DNA of 64,000 bases, from the NCBI GenBank assembly GCA_051530055.1, contig CM121342.1, positions 2,046,001 to 2,110,000 on the forward strand, given 5' to 3'. The first letter of the stretch is position 1. Each line of letters starts with the position of its first letter. The DNA comes from Neoechinorhynchus agilis. Taxonomy: Eukaryota > Acanthocephala. Shown here piece by piece: positions 44,728-58,193 of the stretch. Under the pieces are notes generated by a model. That model was not told where the DNA came from. It worked only from the letters and a program-made list of their open reading frames with translations, and ran no database searches. The position numbers and the translations under genes were made by a program.

Positions 44728-46927
44728 TGTATAACATTAAACAAAAAACTACTTCCGCTATCACCATTCTCCGAGTTGGGTCAACTAATTTACTTCCTAA
44801 CTCGTCTTGAAGCTCACTTCGACAAAGTGTTCACCAATATCGAAGCCTACTCAACCGTCTGTAAACCCCTCCTCGCACGAACTCTGGCCACTCTGCCCTT
44901 ATAGCTCCCTCCACCCCACTTCAGCGTTTAAAATCACCTCGTTTACCTGTCTGGGATAAGCGATATCATAATATCTAAAATTTTATTAAATGATTTAATA
45001 CTATGATTCACACCATCCACTCTGACAACACAAATGACCCCTCCTTAGCCGTGTCCTCACTAAATTCAACCAAAAATTTTGTCTAACTTTAACAATACTC
45101 AAGAAATTCGTTAGAATATCCAACCATGACCCACCATGGATAATCCCCCACCTTGAAACTCCCTCAAAAGCAAGCATATAAGGAACATCGCAATAACTTT
45201 CCAGACTTTGCCCGTTTATAAAAAAACACTAATATGCACAATTCTTGTTGCCCGAAAAAACTTCATTTCCGCTAAAATTCGTTCAGGTGGCAATTCAACA
45301 TGGTGTTGGGCCGTCAAGAACTCTCTTCGTCTACGCAACCCTGACCCCCCTTCCTAAATTTGTTCTCTTCTGAACTGAAACATGTCTTAGAAACTATCCA
45401 TCAGGGCAGTGGTTCTAATGGATAGTTTCTAAGACATGTTTCAGTTCTCTTCTGAACTGAAACATGTCTTAGAAACTATCCATCAGAACCACTGCCCTGA
45501 CTCAAATTGCAATCGTTGTTCCACATCGGACTCTATGCAATCTTTCACTTTCGCAGCTGAAACTTCTGTCAACTTTTCTGTACTCCCATTAGTTTCGTCA
45601 TACGAAGTACTACAGTTTCTCAAGAAATTACCTATAAATTCATCCTCTCAATCCCAAATGCTCTTCGCTGCGTCATCCTTGAACTTCTCAACCCTCTTAC
45701 CCACATTATAAACCACACCTTTTTATATGACATCAACACCGCATGTCTGAAACTGCTAAAGTTATACTTCTTCCGAAAAAGAACATCCTATTTCCACCAA
45801 ATCATTCCGTTCAATATCCATTCTACCCCCACTTTCAAAAATCACCAAAAAATGTTATAAATCTCTCCTTCTTTCACTTCTTAAAAACAAGTTATCACCC
45901 CTGCAATTCGGCTTCCGGCCCAATTTTCCTGACACCGATACTTTACTCTGCATTTATGACACGCTCCAACGTAAGCCCACGTCACCCGCCCCATTTAACT
46001 TGATTTATCTAAAGCATTCGACTCCGTAGACCGCTAACTACTTTTTTTCAGGTCTGTTGCGAGTTGGTTCTAAACTGGTGGCAGATCCACTGACTGGATT
46101 CTTATCTTCATAATCGCAAACAATACATTCACTGTCGATCTACCTCCTCGATCATCAAATCCCTCTCCGAACGCGTGGTGCTGTTCTGCCACAACTTCTT
46201 TTTAATATTTTCTTAAACGACTTTAAGCATCTCTCCTTTCACTCTAAACTATTCTTGTATACCAACGATCTTGCCCTCATCACCCATTCACCACCCCACG
46301 TCTCCCTTTCCTTAACCTCTAACGAAATCATGCACATAAAAGATTTCTGCATCAATTACAAACTCCACCTAAATTTCTCTAAATGCTTCGAAATGATCGC
46401 TTAATTGTCCCACAACCTCACATCCTCCCCCGAGCTTCTAAATGATATAATACGAGTCACTTCCCTCAGAATGCATTGATATCCAATTTCGCTTAAACTT
46501 GAAATTAGACTCGCATATCATTCTCTCCTCCGAGCTCAAAATATTTAAAAAATTCCTCCTCAAAGGCCTCCGCCATTTAGGAGTACATCCACCCGATCCC
46601 TTCAAAGTTTACTTCTGCTTTATTTTACCCTCCCTCATCTACGGCTATCCCGTATTTTGCAACCTTTCCTAATCTCAAATCCGTCGTCTTGAAATATTTC
46701 ATAAAAGAACATAAAAAATTTCCATAACTGACTTTCCCTCTCTCACCAAATACCTTATTACTATTTTCATAAAACCATCAAAACGCCTATCAACCCTACC
46801 GCCACAATTTTTATCGCATTTTATTCATCAATCCCAATTCTTTTCATCCTCCCTTGACCTCGTACCTCCCTATACCGACGCTCCTTTTTAAATACTGCTC
46901 AATCTACTTGGATATCACTACCGAAAT
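44728..46927 (+). mobile_element. Degenerate LINE (unit 2)
   Basis: Counterpart of 16131-18330. The RT motifs are LSKAFDSVDR at about 46010 and the altered YADD box YTNDLAL at about 46260. Confidence 0.75.
45372..45499. repeat. Three-arm foldback in the LINE (unit 2)
   Basis: Arms at 45372-45401, 45418-45447 (inverted) and 45454-45483; same layout as 16775-16902. Confidence 0.95.
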
Positions 46928-47333
46928 GAACCCGAGGAAGACCTAACTTCGCAAGCGCTCCTGCAAACAATATCCGCGAATCCCCGCCCGAGCGGGCATC
47001 CCCCGACCGCATTTGTCATTCTCAGAAAATGTCGACCGCTTCGCCAGGAATAACGTGTTATTAACATAACCGCGTGTTAATGAGGACCCAAAGGTACATG
47101 GATCTTATTTCTTAAACACAAAAATAATAAAATGTGTTATTATTGAAATATTCCATATTTAAAACGCCGCGATTTACTCAGAACCAAAAGAAGGCTTTCG
47201 GTTGGTTCATTAGAATATTGTCGAAAAAATTATTTGCACAAAAATGTACTTTGAACGATTTAAATATTGCGTTTCACAGAATCACCTTCAGAAACTAATA
47301 ATCCGACTTTATTCTCTTGAGCGCTAACAATGT
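46928..47333. other. Actin 3' flank (unit 2)
   Basis: No gene. AATAAA for actin lies at 47308-47313 on the minus strand. Confidence 0.5.
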
Positions 47334-48464
47334 TTAGAAGCACTTTCTGTGGACAATCGAAGGTCCGCTTTCGTCGTATTCCTCTTTTGAAATCCACATT
47401 GATTGGAACGTTGATAATGAAGCGAGAATAGATCCACCAATCCATACTGAGTATTTACGTTCAGGTGGGGCGATAATCTTAATCTTGATTGTGCTTGGTG
47501 CAAGGGCTGTCATTTCCTTTTGCATTCGATCGGCAATACCCGGGTACATGCTACTACCTCCCGAAAGGACGGTATTAGCATAAAGGTCTTTGCGAATATC
47601 AATATCACAGCGCATTATTGAGTTAAAAGTAGTTTCATGAACTCCAAGGATTTCCATTCCTACAAACGAAGGTTGGAACAACGCTTCAGGGCAACGGAAT
47701 CTCTCGTTTCCAATGCTGATCACTTGACCATCAGGAAGCTCGTAACTCTTTTCAATCGAGGATGAACTTGCGGCAATAGCCAATTCTTGCTCAAAGTCCA
47801 GCGCCACATAACACAGTTTCTCCTTGATATCTCTCACGATTTCCCGTTCTGCCGATGAGACAAAGGCATAACCGTGTTCCATCATGATTTTCATCATGTA
47901 CTCGGTCAATTCCCGTCCAGCGACGTCCAGACGGAGAATGGCATGAGGAAGGGCGTATCCTTCGTAGATAGGTACTGTATGAGTTACACCGTCCCCAGAG
48001 TCTAGAACGACTCCGGTTGTTCGCCCTGAGGCGTATAAAGAAAGGACGGCCTGAATGGCCACGTACATGGCTGGTGAATTGAAAGTTTCGAACATGATTT
48101 GAGTCATCTTTTCTCTGTTCACTTTTGGATTCAATGGAGACTCAGTCTGAAGAGTAGGATGCTCTTCTGGAGCAACTCGGAGTTCATTGTAAAACGTATG
48201 ATGCCATACTTTCTCCATATCATCCCAGTTTGTAATGATGCCATGCTCAACTGGATACTTTAGAGTCAATATTCCTCTCTTGCTCTGAGCTTCATCTCCA
48301 ACATAAGAGTCCTTTTGCCCCATTCCGACCATCACTGCCTGGTATTTGGGCCGTCCAACGATTGAGGGAAACACGACACGAGGAGCATCGTCCCCGGCGA
48401 ATCCGGCTTTGCACATACCCGATCCATTATCGATCACGACTGCTGCGACCTCGTCTTCTGCCAT
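47334..48464 (-). CDS. Actin, cytoplasmic type (unit 2)
   Basis: Second complete 376-residue actin, with a translation identical to that at 18737-19867 and the same intact signatures ([30 protein letters not shown] end). Start taken at 48464 because the TATA box at 48510-48517 lies too close to the upstream in-frame ATG at 48503. If the duplication is real, actin dosage from this locus is at least doubled, each copy with its own complete promoter. Confidence 0.95.
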   Translation of the reverse strand: MAEDEVAAVVIDNGSGMCKAGFAGDDAPRVVFPSIVGRPKYQAVMVGMGQKDSYVGDEAQSKRGILTLKYPVEHGIITNWDDMEKVWHHTFYNELRVAPEEHPTLQTESPLNPKVNREKMTQIMFETFNSPAMYVAIQAVLSLYASGRTTGVVLDSGDGVTHTVPIYEGYALPHAILRLDVAGRELTEYMMKIMMEHGYAFVSSAEREIVRDIKEKLCYVALDFEQELAIAASSSSIEKSYELPDGQVISIGNERFRCPEALFQPSFVGMEILGVHETTFNSIMRCDIDIRKDLYANTVLSGGSSMYPGIADRMQKEMTALAPSTIKIKIIAPPERKYSVWIGGSILASLSTFQSMWISKEEYDESGPSIVHRKCF

Positions 48465-48509
48465 TGAATCAAATAATAACGCTTCGGTGTTGACTGGGAA
48501 CATTGCTTG

Positions 48510-48517
48510 CTTTTATA
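48510..48517 (-). promoter_or_regulatory. TATA box of actin (unit 2)
   Basis: TATAAAAG on the actin strand, as in unit 1. Confidence 0.7.
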
Positions 48518-48563
48518 TGGCCTTTGTGCATAATTTGTGGCAAATCTCATGAAGAAGATTTTT

Positions 48564-48573
48564 CCTTATAAGG
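48564..48573 (-). promoter_or_regulatory. CArG box (SRF site) of actin (unit 2)
   Basis: CCTTATAAGG, unchanged from unit 1. Confidence 0.75.
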
Positions 48574-48872
48574 AAATCCGAGTTTCTCCGCTTCCACACA
48601 GAGGAAAGATTTTCTATCTTTATCCTTTTTTTCGTATTTTTGTGCGTCTGGGCTACGAGGAATTTGACTTGCGTATAGCGAAATCTATTTTCTGAACAGG
48701 AAAACACGAAGAAATGCGAGTAGTCGATAAGCGATCGATGGATTTGAAGGACACAAAGCATTCTACAGCCGATATTCAAGTGAGGAAAGGATGCTCATCT
48801 TTTAGGTCGCACGCGCGCTCAATCGAATATCATGATGTAGACTGATTATAAAATGGAATCCATAATCAAAGA

Positions 48873-49641
48873 TTACTCTCTAAACGTTAAATGAACCGGA
48901 TTTTTGTCAATTTTGTTATCTTTAGATTCCACTGCTATTCGCAATTGGCAGAGATCTAATTTGGTATTGAGGCAATATTCCAATCGTTTTTTTGCCTTTA
49001 CATGGAGTCTCCCCAAATTATTTGTGATCTCGATAAAAGGCAGAGTGGATGCGTTTGCGTGTTCTAGAGAACTGTTTATCATGCGAAATAGATCAACTGA
49101 GAGGGCAGCTTGCATCTCCGCCAAAAATATTTTGTAAAGCCAATCACTTTGTGGATTGTGCATGATTCCACCGTAAACAACAAAGCAGTCCTTGTTCAAC
49201 CATTCAATTTCTGCGTCTAAACGCTTAGCAGCCCAGTCCGCTCTCGTAGCCGCAGGGTAGATTTCATTGAGGTTATCATAGGAATCGCACTTCTTAGTGA
49301 ATGACCGCAGCGACAGATTTTTGACACCATGCAAACTGCAAGTGTTTATATTCCAACCCCAAAGTCCATCACAATTTAACTCATTGGTCCCGCTTCGGTA
49401 CTGCATCTTCCCACACTTTTTCAGCTATTCGAGAGGAATTCAGGAAACATGGTCCAGATAAGGGGTGTAAAAACCTCAACCTATCAGTTTGCGATGATAA
49501 GTCCCGAGCTTCTCGATTATGCGTAGCCAAGCTCAATTTGTAACCCAATATCGAATCTTCTATGAATACTTTCAACAGCTCCACTACTGTTTCAATCTTA
49601 GATATGGCAAACCAATGGTATGAAGCATCAGTCGGATAACT
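48873..49641 (-). pseudogene. Unrecognised protein, two overlapping frames (unit 2)
   Basis: Counterpart of 20276-21044; frames meet near 49390 with the same shift. Peptides such as ATHNREARDLSSQTDRLRF and RADWAAKRLDAEIEWLNKDC would be the best search probes. Confidence 0.4.
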
Positions 49642-50478
49642 TCAGTTCGGCCTTCGAGAGCAAAGTAATAAAGGGTGTATTCAAGACACATCGCGCTTGA
49701 TACTCGGTATTCTTTTTTGACTACGAACGAACTTTTGAGGTATGCTAAGACTCAATAGTTTTTAATTGCTCATTGAGGTGAGACTTTTGTTAGAAAAGCG
49801 TTGTATTGTCATGATGGAAAACTAGATCCTCACTTTATTTGTCGTTATTATGATCAGGACTAATTTTATTTACATTTCCCATTAGCGATTTCATCGATTA
49901 ATTTACAAAATTGGAAACGGAAGCAGCACACAGACATTACAACGACAATGATTTTCCAAATCGAAACAACCGCTAAAAACAGATCGGTTACTTAATATAT
50001 GACTTTCTAAAGAACGTTTTCAAATTGAATGGCAATTGATAATCCGAAAAAGAAAAAATTAAAAACCAGCGGTAACACAAGCCAATATTTTAGAATGTGG
50101 AACGAAACGTGATAATCGACATTATAATTTTAGTAAAATGCAAACGGAACACAGAATTATTTTCATGTCGAAATAACTGCAAAAAAGCGGCATATGATGG
50201 TAAAATTTCAAGCGAAGATTTAAATATTCAAAAGACAATTGGTGGAGGAATATAACAGTAAAGGCTGCCCTCGAGATTTTTTTACCGCATTGCAATAGTA
50301 TTCTTCTTTGTTGTTCAGAATAAGATTTTAATTGTGATTTAAAGTGACCCGCGATTTAAACGTGCAAAAATATGTTTACAAAAATATCCATAAAATCTAT
50401 TTTCACTGGTTTTCAAAAGCACGCGCGCTAGGGAAAAGTAACAAGTTATTTGTTTACCAAATTTCGCTTGAAATCTGA
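49642..50478. other. No gene recognised (unit 2)
   Basis: Counterpart of 21045-21881. Confidence 0.45.
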
Positions 50479-51414
50479 TATGGCCAATCCGGCTCAAGAC
50501 GAGTCGTTTATTCACAAAGATACAATAATAGAGCGAAATGAGCAATCCAAAAGAAGTTAAGCAAACCATTTAAATTGTTGGGCAACCTGTGCTTGATAGT
50601 CCAATGATCAAGTTATTATCAGAGAGGCAAATAACGGAAACTTTTAAAGAGCTAGAAAAGGAGCTAATCACTAAATTTATTACAGATTTATAAACGGATC
50701 TTGTGAAGTGCAAGAAAGAGTTGGAAATATATCGGAATAAAGACGAAGTCTTAAAAGATGAAATAAATCAAATTAGACGAAATTTGCGTCAATATCGTAC
50801 ACTGATGGAACAACGCGTGGAGGAAAAAAAGCAAGTGTAAAAGTGAGACCCGCGAAACAAAATCTAAAGTTTCAGTGGTGTTATCAAAGCTTAAAAATAA
50901 AATCGATGAAGTGGAAGCCGTAAATAATAACTTGAGGGAATCGCTCGAGAAGGAAAAAAATCAGATTCAGCAACTTGAAGTGGAAGTAGATGACTTGAAC
51001 GTACATATTGATGAAGTTGAACGAATGTTGATTAGAAAAGATCGTCAGATTGATCTCTTAAATACTTGGATCAAGGAATTCGAAAAGACTTATACTTCGA
51101 TGAAAGTTGCGTATCATGCGATTCAAACTGAAGATGGCCACCTATCAAGCATTATGGACCAGCCGCTTAAAGACCACGAGATGGAGATGGAATACAACGA
51201 ACGGTCGATAGTTGTACCGGTAACTCCCATTAAATGCAAGAGCTTCATCGAAAATGCCGTTCAATGGTTATTTCCTAGATCAAACAAACCATCATTCCAA
51301 ACATATTATCGTGCTTGCAAACACCAATCAGCGAGATTCTGCCAAATGGTTCTCCTCAAGATACGCTCTATAATTCATAGAAACTCAGCTGCATTTCCTC
51401 TAATATTCCACTGA
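50479..51414 (+). pseudogene. Second coiled-coil protein, broken (unit 2)
   Basis: Counterpart of 21882-22817; the clean heptad frame is 50875-51414 and the upstream stops are the same. Confidence 0.5.
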
Positions 51415-51426
51415 TTCAAACTATCG

Positions 51427-51897
51427 AATTAACCCTGGACGAGTACCAACTTCTGCAAATGTATTTGATAATTGTGTTAAAGATTGTTTATTAAAAATCT
51501 CGGAACCTGATTCTTGTCCAAAAACAACCAAAACTCCTTATGCGAGCAAACACAAACTTTTTGTTCAATTCGATAGTGGTACTAAAACGTGGGACGATGT
51601 TGATTTCTTTTCTGCGACCCAGGAGTTGGTAGCGAAGCAGATCGCTAAATCAACCGATTATGTCTCGACGTGTATTGCAGAGTTAGTGGAAACGGAATCC
51701 ATTTCGCAAAACGATACTTCACTATTGGCATCGACAACGACCCAGCCGCCCTCGAATACGCCAAGCACAATTCTTTTATTTTTGAAACCGAAAAAATAGT
51801 CGATTTTGGTCCTGCTGACTGCAATTATCCTACTTTCCATTCCCAATGCTTTGATCTGGTTTTTCTTAGCCCTCCTTGACGTGGACGCGGGTAATCG
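51427..51897 (+). pseudogene. TGS1: TGS1-like cap methyltransferase, broken (unit 2)
   Basis: Counterpart of 22830-23300. It has the same frame change before DVYCRVSGNGIHFAKR and the same TGA in place of the SPPW Trp (about 51877), so the gene died before the duplication. Confidence 0.75.
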
Positions 51898-52300
51898 TCT
51901 CGAGGAAGACGTATGGATAAGCTGGCAAAATAAGATGAGACGGTGAAAACCTCTCTCGAGAAAATTTTATATACTCATCTGTCGGACGAGGCCTGGCGCC
52001 AAGCGTCCTTTCCTGTGTCGTCTGGCGGTTTCGGTATCTGAAAAGCAGCGGATATTTCTCTCCCAGCTTATTTGGGATCGTATGAAGCAAACCGCATAAT
52101 AATTCAGTCTTTTCTTGGCGAGAATTAAACTTTGGATGAAGATTTCGTGGAGGCTTTTAATCCATGGTGTGGAGATTCAGGCAGCGATCAAGTTTCCGTC
52201 AATGGTTGCAAACGACCAGTTAGGGACTAACCCCTGGTAGCGAGAATTCATAACTCTTTCATTTCAGATTCTCGTAACCTGGTAAATCGAATTCGATTGG
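51898..52300. other. No gene recognised (unit 2)
   Basis: Counterpart of 23301-23703. Confidence 0.45.
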
Positions 52301-52438
52301 TGCCGCATAGTTTCTGGATTGCTGAAATTTCGAGCTAGCGTTTTAGCCCAAGCAGCGATCATACAAGAACGAATGAATTTTACGAGATTGTATATGTTTT
52401 CAAACCGTATCCCAAAAAATAGTTATACATAAATTGCG

Positions 52439-55380
52439 TTTATTATACAATTTGCTATTAAATTATGTAAAACAACATGTTCCACTCTAATTTTTACCCG
52501 GACGAATCGCATCGAATGCATCCGCTATCGCATTCAGTTCTCTGCATGTATTTAAAGCATTCGTGAGATATTGATCTTCGAATAGTGACGAGTTTGGAGG
52601 TTTAGAATGTGTACCAATGGCTGTGATCTTTCTTTGAGGACGCGGAAATGGGTTTTTTTTCTCCTTTTGAAAGTGTGGAGTGGTTTTCCAATGAAGTTGT
52701 GTTTTGATCTTGATTTAACATACAATTGAATTTTTTTGGCAATATTGCAGTACTCTCAGGACCCAAAGATTGCCCGGGCAGGTCGGCGAGGTTCGAAAAT
52801 GGCATATTCGTACCGACTGGATCGTCACCTCTTAGTTCATCTATTTCTCAGCTTCCTATTCTCCAATTTAAAAGACGGCGTATCATCCGTTCAAATAGTC
52901 TGAGTCTATGTTTTGGACGATTATTTGTATCTTCAAAATCCTTTGTTTGGTTGCACATTTGGGACTTTAGTTCTTCTTGTGGTTGCTCCAAGACTGTCAC
53001 CTTTCTTGTATAGCGGCCAAAATGATCTTCCAAATCTTTGTTCCTTTTCAGAAGCTTGTTTTTCTCAAGTTTGCTCTTCTTTAGCTCATCAATCATTTGG
53101 CCATTTAACTTCTTCATCATTTCCCATTTCTCGTGCGCGTAAACCGAAACGTTTTCACGAAGTTCCGCCTTCAATTTGCTAATTTCACTTTCTTGCGTCT
53201 GAATAATTATTGAACGATTTTGATATTCGCTTAAAGCGCAATCAAACTTCCTTTGAATGGTTTCCACTTTTTCTAACAATTCCCCATTTTGCACAAGGAG
53301 ATTTTCTAACTTCATGGAACTTTCTGCTAGTTTCGTCTTCTTCTCTCTTAATTCCTTATTAAGAGATTCGGATTTTGTTTTGAGATCACAGATCTCAGAT
53401 TGAGCATTTCCCAAGCAACCCTGAAGTCTCAGATTTTCTTCTTTGCTTTCCATAAGTCGTGTATTTTCTTCTAAATTCCTCGACTGTTCCAAATGTTCGA
53501 GTTTTCCCATAATGTTTTGAAGTTTTAGTTCAAGTGATTGCTTATCAGTTTTCAATTTTATTTCCGTCTGTGAAAACTGTTCTACCCTTTTTGCGGCCAT
53601 GTCTGTTTCTGCTCTCAATTTAGCTTCAACTTCTGCAATTCGCCGATCTCTCGATTTCCTTTCAATTTCATTTTGGTCGTTGATTTCCTTTAGTTGATTT
53701 AATTTAGCCCTTAGGTCATTTATGAGTTGACCGTTAGCCTTGAATTCGGCAGCCATTTCTTCATTCTGCTTTATAACTTTTTCTAAATGTTTTTCCGTTT
53801 CCGATGAACCTTGTACTTTCGAATCAAATTCCTCATTTGCCAATTTAAGGGATCTCTCAAGATTAATTATTTTCCGCTGGCTTTCATCAATACGACATTG
53901 CATCTCCCGTTCCGTTTTTGACAAATTGATTTCCTTTTCTCGCTGAGCAGACGAAAGTTTCGTTTTTAAATCCCGATTTTCCTTCGTCATTTCCTCTAAT
54001 TCTGAAGATAGCGTTCCACACTTCTTGTTTTTCTGCTCAATTTCATTTTCATTAATTTTCTGCCTTTTAGTCAGTACTGAAATTTTAGCATTAAGGTCAT
54101 TGTTTTGATTTGATACCTCCTTCAGCCTGCGTTTGTTGTCAATCAAACGATTCTCTTTCTCATTCAAACTTTCTAAAATTTCCTTTTGGTATTCCTGCAA
54201 TTTCATCACCTCCTCTTGCGCGTCTTCTGCAAACGATTTAAGCTCATTTTCTTTTTTCGATAAATCAGCATTCGTACTTTTCGCAAGTCTTAAATCCTCC
54301 TTCAAGTTAGCATTCTGTTTTGCTAACTCGGTAATCCTAATATTTTGGTCTGAACACTTTTTGTCCCTTTCCTCAAAATAGTTTTCTCGTTATCATTCTC
54401 AGCCTTACAATTTGTGCGTTTAATTCATCGTTTTGCGCGGATATTTCTTTTAGGCTGCGATTCGTGTCCTCTAGCAGCATTTCCTTCTCACTTAGCTCCT
54501 CCTTCAGCATTTTGCATTGGGAATCAATATCTCGGATAGGGGACAAACGACTTTCTGTTTGAGGCTTTGTTTCTTGTTTTCGAAAATTATCTATATTCAC
54601 ATTTTTATTGTTTGTACTCTTGGAAGCCCCTTCTATATGCTTACTCCAACCGAAAGGCTCGTCATCCGATTCATATTTTCCCAGCGGATCGCCTCCGTTT
54701 TCAATACATTGTGTGCCATTTAATAGGTCGGGACTTTTAATTGACTCTTTCTTGCCGTCGTTGCTTCCCTTGCCATTTGAATGCTCAGTTTCCTTTGTTT
54801 CTTTTGGTTTCTCTAGCTCAGTGGATTGACCATTTTCGCTGTTCTGAATAGCAACAATCAGATCCGACAAAGATGAGTAAGGGCAATTTTTATCGTATGG
54901 GCTTTCGCCTTCACTAGCAAGGATATTGTTTATTGTTGTTTTCCGGTCTTTGTCTCCATCGAACAACAATGCTGACAAAAGACAAGTGAGTGTCGTTTGG
55001 TCGCTCTGGTTCAATCGTGTACACATTTGTAAAAAAAATTCACTTACAGAAGGCGTTGACAGTCCGTAACAGTAAAAGCTCAAAATCAAGGAAGCGCGCC
55101 CCAATAGTTCTAATGGTTTAATTGCCATCTTAAAGCGATTCTCTAACAACTTTTTCATTTCGCTTGGTTTTTTTCCAAGCATTAAAAAATCTACAGGTGG
55201 ATTTTGTTCATTCACGGTGTTTTCAATTTGAGAACAAATGTCCTGCATTATTTTATACACAGCATTTGGGTCGTTAATAGAAATCCAAGTTCGGATATTG
55301 CGTCGTACCTTACATGTCGGAGATACGGAGGCAGCGATGAGGTTAGTTATCATAGTACGAATATTGGCGTTGAGACTCAT
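52439..55380 (-). pseudogene. Long coiled-coil protein, copy B (unit 2)
   Basis: Counterpart of 23842-26783. ATG is at 55380, the 8-bp deletion at about 54387, the shared stop at 52848-52850 and AATAAA at 52439-52444. No unit-specific repair or new break is seen. Confidence 0.8.
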
Positions 55381-55496
55381 TTCTAAAATTGAAGAAGGGG
55401 TTTTCCTATCAGGAATCAATATGTTGGAGCGGTTTGTATTGATAAAAATGAAGATACATTTTAAAATAAAGAATAATTAAAAATTCTCAGAAACAT

Positions 55497-55733
55497 ATGA
55501 GAAAGTAAACGATAGTGCCCTCAGCAGATTTAAAAGCTCGATCGCTGTTAGCGACAAATCGAATACAAAACAATTTTTAATTAATACCACAAAGCGGAGG
55601 ATTTTATGAATTGTCAAATCACTTTTAACGTAAAAAATCATTTCAACGTTAGAAATCTATTCATAAAGGCATGATCCAAAAACTTTATAAATTTCAAATT
55701 CAAGCTACCGTCGACTTGCATTATGCGAATCTT
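55497..55733 (-). promoter_or_regulatory. 5' flank of coiled-coil copy B, inverted-repeat arm 1 (unit 2)
   Basis: Counterpart of 26900-27136, facing arm 2 at 56427-56657. Confidence 0.6.
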
Positions 55734-56426
55734 GGATTCGTACGTGGCCTGGGATGACCGCGTGCATCCAGAAATGGTTTCTAAACTAATTCGCATAAAC
55801 TATTATTAGAAAACCGCTATTCAATAATGTTTTTAATTCCCCTTTACAATAAAGGATCCTTAAACCTTTTTTAACCTTCGTTTTCTTTATTGCATTAGGA
55901 TAGCATTTTAAATGGCTTATTAAGTGCCGCGATTTTCAAAGTAGCGATTGGTATGTAGAGTCGAGAATCTCTCTTCTCCGCTAAAATGGAATTCACTGAC
56001 CAATTTCCTTGACTAGGATGAGCGGATTAGTAGGTTTTCAAAAAGATCGTACGTATGACTAATAATTTGAAAATTTATCCTCGGATCATTAAACCTAAAA
56101 AATCCCAGTAAATGTTGACAGAGAAAAAGAGATCAAGAATCCGAATACGTCCGTGACGTTCATTTATAGAATCGTTTCAAATTCTTAAATGAGAGCTTGA
56201 TCGCCAAAATGGAGGTTTCTTGGCTTAGTAAGCAACTCGCTCGCTTGTATTGGAACACTACACGAATAGCAACACAACGAACAATAATCGAGCATTCGAG
56301 AGCTGAGGGGGATGATGTATTTCTCAAAAATTATTATTGATCATAGGTATTCCTTTGGGAAATCGTTCACCATCTAAAGATGATTGTCTTTAGCTATGGT
56401 TTGGAAAACATGAATGCTTGCTTATC
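55734..56426. other. Spacer between promoter arms (unit 2)
   Basis: Counterpart of 27137-27829; no gene. Confidence 0.4.
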
Positions 56427-56657
56427 ACTAGACGGTAGCTTCAATTCGAAATTTAGAAAAAAGTTTTTGGGTCATGCTTTTATGAATAGTTTTCTGACGT
56501 TAAAATGATTTTCTACGTTAAAAGTAACTTGACAATTCATAAAATCCTTCGCTTTGTGGTACTAATTCAAAATATTTTTGTATTCGGTTTCTCGCTAACA
56601 GCAATTTGGCATTTAAATCTGCTCAGCGCACTGTGGTTTCTTTTAATATCAATAAAA
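56427..56657 (+). repeat. Inverted-repeat arm 2 (unit 2)
   Basis: Counterpart of 27830-28060. Confidence 0.8.
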
Positions 56658-56861
56658 TTGAATCAGCGCAACCAAACGACACTTGCGTGTCTTTTTTTAG
56701 CACTGTTGTTTAATGGAGACAAAGACAGGAAAACCACAATTTACACTGTGCTTGCAAGTCAATTTTCTAAACGTTGCACTTTAAAAAAAAAGAATATAGA
56801 TTTTTTAAGAAAATGTGAAAATTATTTCGTTCAGCTTAAAGATATAAACTTTTTGAAATGA
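56505..56861 (+). CDS. Chimeric 118-aa open frame (unit 2)
   Basis: Counterpart of 27908-28264: hydrophobic N-terminus from promoter DNA joined to NQRNQTTLACLFLALLFNG. It is equally open in both units. Confidence 0.35.
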   Translation: MIFYVKSNLTIHKILRFVVLIQNIFVFGFSLTAIWHLNLLSALWFLLISIKLNQRNQTTLACLFLALLFNGDKDRKTTIYTVLASQFSKRCTLKKKNIDFLRKCENYFVQLKDINFLK

Positions 56862-57081
56862 AAGAGTTGCTTTGAAATAGAAAGGTGCAATTTTGATTTC
56901 GAGTAGAAGAGAAATAGGCTTTTGTTCGCCCATTCATTTTAAACTTTTTCTATTGTTGTTGATTGGATATGACATTTGTGGATATCCCAGCATTAGCTAA
57001 CTGATCGACCAGATCACAAATCTATTGTATGAAATCAAGTGCCAAAATATTAGGATATTCTTCGAGCGATAAATAGGTAAC

Positions 57082-57210
57082 ATACCATTCGACTCATCGG
57101 TTTTTATCGTTTGTTATTTTGCTCAATTCATATAATCAACAGTTTTCCATTTTTCCGTAATCCCGTTTTGTGAGAGATCTAAAGTTGAAGCATATTGCAA
57201 ATATGTTTTA
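57082..57210 (-). pseudogene. 3' remnant of the 103-aa small basic gene (unit 2)
   Basis: Counterpart of 28485-28613. Confidence 0.6.
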
Positions 57211-57362
57211 AAATTGCACGACCTGTGGGCAAGATGCCTCGGGCCGAATTATATTGGCCGTGAACTGCAGTCGTCTGCGGCGCAAATATTCACTGGGCGG
57301 TGGGACTCCGGCTCTCTTATAAAGTGCTTTGTTGGTCACTTTATCTGACCATCTGACTTTGA
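57211..57362 (-). mobile_element. LINE C-terminal fragment (unit 2)
   Basis: Counterpart of 28614-28765, with KVRWSDKVTNKALYKRAG. Confidence 0.65.
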
Positions 57363-57386
57363 ACGCCGCACGTAAGAGAGATGAAT

Positions 57387-58193
57387 GATTTTGGTCCAAC
57401 TTCCTCGTCGCCGTTGGTGACCCATACCCTTTCGACATACCGAAGCCATCGTTTAATCGCTTTGTTTTTGCACAGAAAACTTTTCTCCCAACTCCTCATA
57501 TATATCGGCGATTATCGGAGCAAGAGGCGAGCCCGTCGCTACACCGTCCCTCCGATCTACTCAAAGGCAGTCCCCGACGTGCACCACTTCAATACATCGG
57601 TCCAGGTAGAAACATCCATCTTCACTTCTTCACATTTTTCCGATAGAAACATCGCAGCCATGTTAACTACCTTGCGTAACGGTATGTTTGTAAAAAGCGA
57701 AGAAACGTCTGCCGTAAATAGAGTTCTATCGGTCAATGTCTGACCCTTGATTTCACTAGCGAATGCAATGCCATCACTGATAAACGAGTCCGCCACTGGA
57801 AGTACATTTTTGGTTAACCTATTGATCTCCTTCGCCAGTTTACGGTTGAACGTCGTATAGCTCGCAATTATAGGCCGAAATTGTAAGTTGGGCTTGTGGA
57901 TTTTTGGCAAGAGGTACAAGAAGGCACATTGACTCAATGACGACCGCACTTTCAGATATAAGTCTTCAGGTAATATATTCCGTCTAACAAGGCTTCTCAA
58001 ATAATCGTTGAATTGAGTTTCCCTCTTGGTGGTAGGGTCGCTCATGCCACTGAACTTGCCAGACTCCAAGAGTTGCTCGGCAGCTTCTTTGTACTTGTAA
58101 GTATCTACTGCCACTAATGCCCTGCCTTTGTCCGATTTACAGATCGTAATCTCCTCATCTGCTAATACGTTCCTCAGTATCGGCCACTCCTTT
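57387..58193 (-). mobile_element. Penelope-like element, RT N-terminal half (unit 2)
   Basis: Counterpart of 28790-29596, with LPKIHKPNLQFRPI and SSLFTNIPL. Confidence 0.85.
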
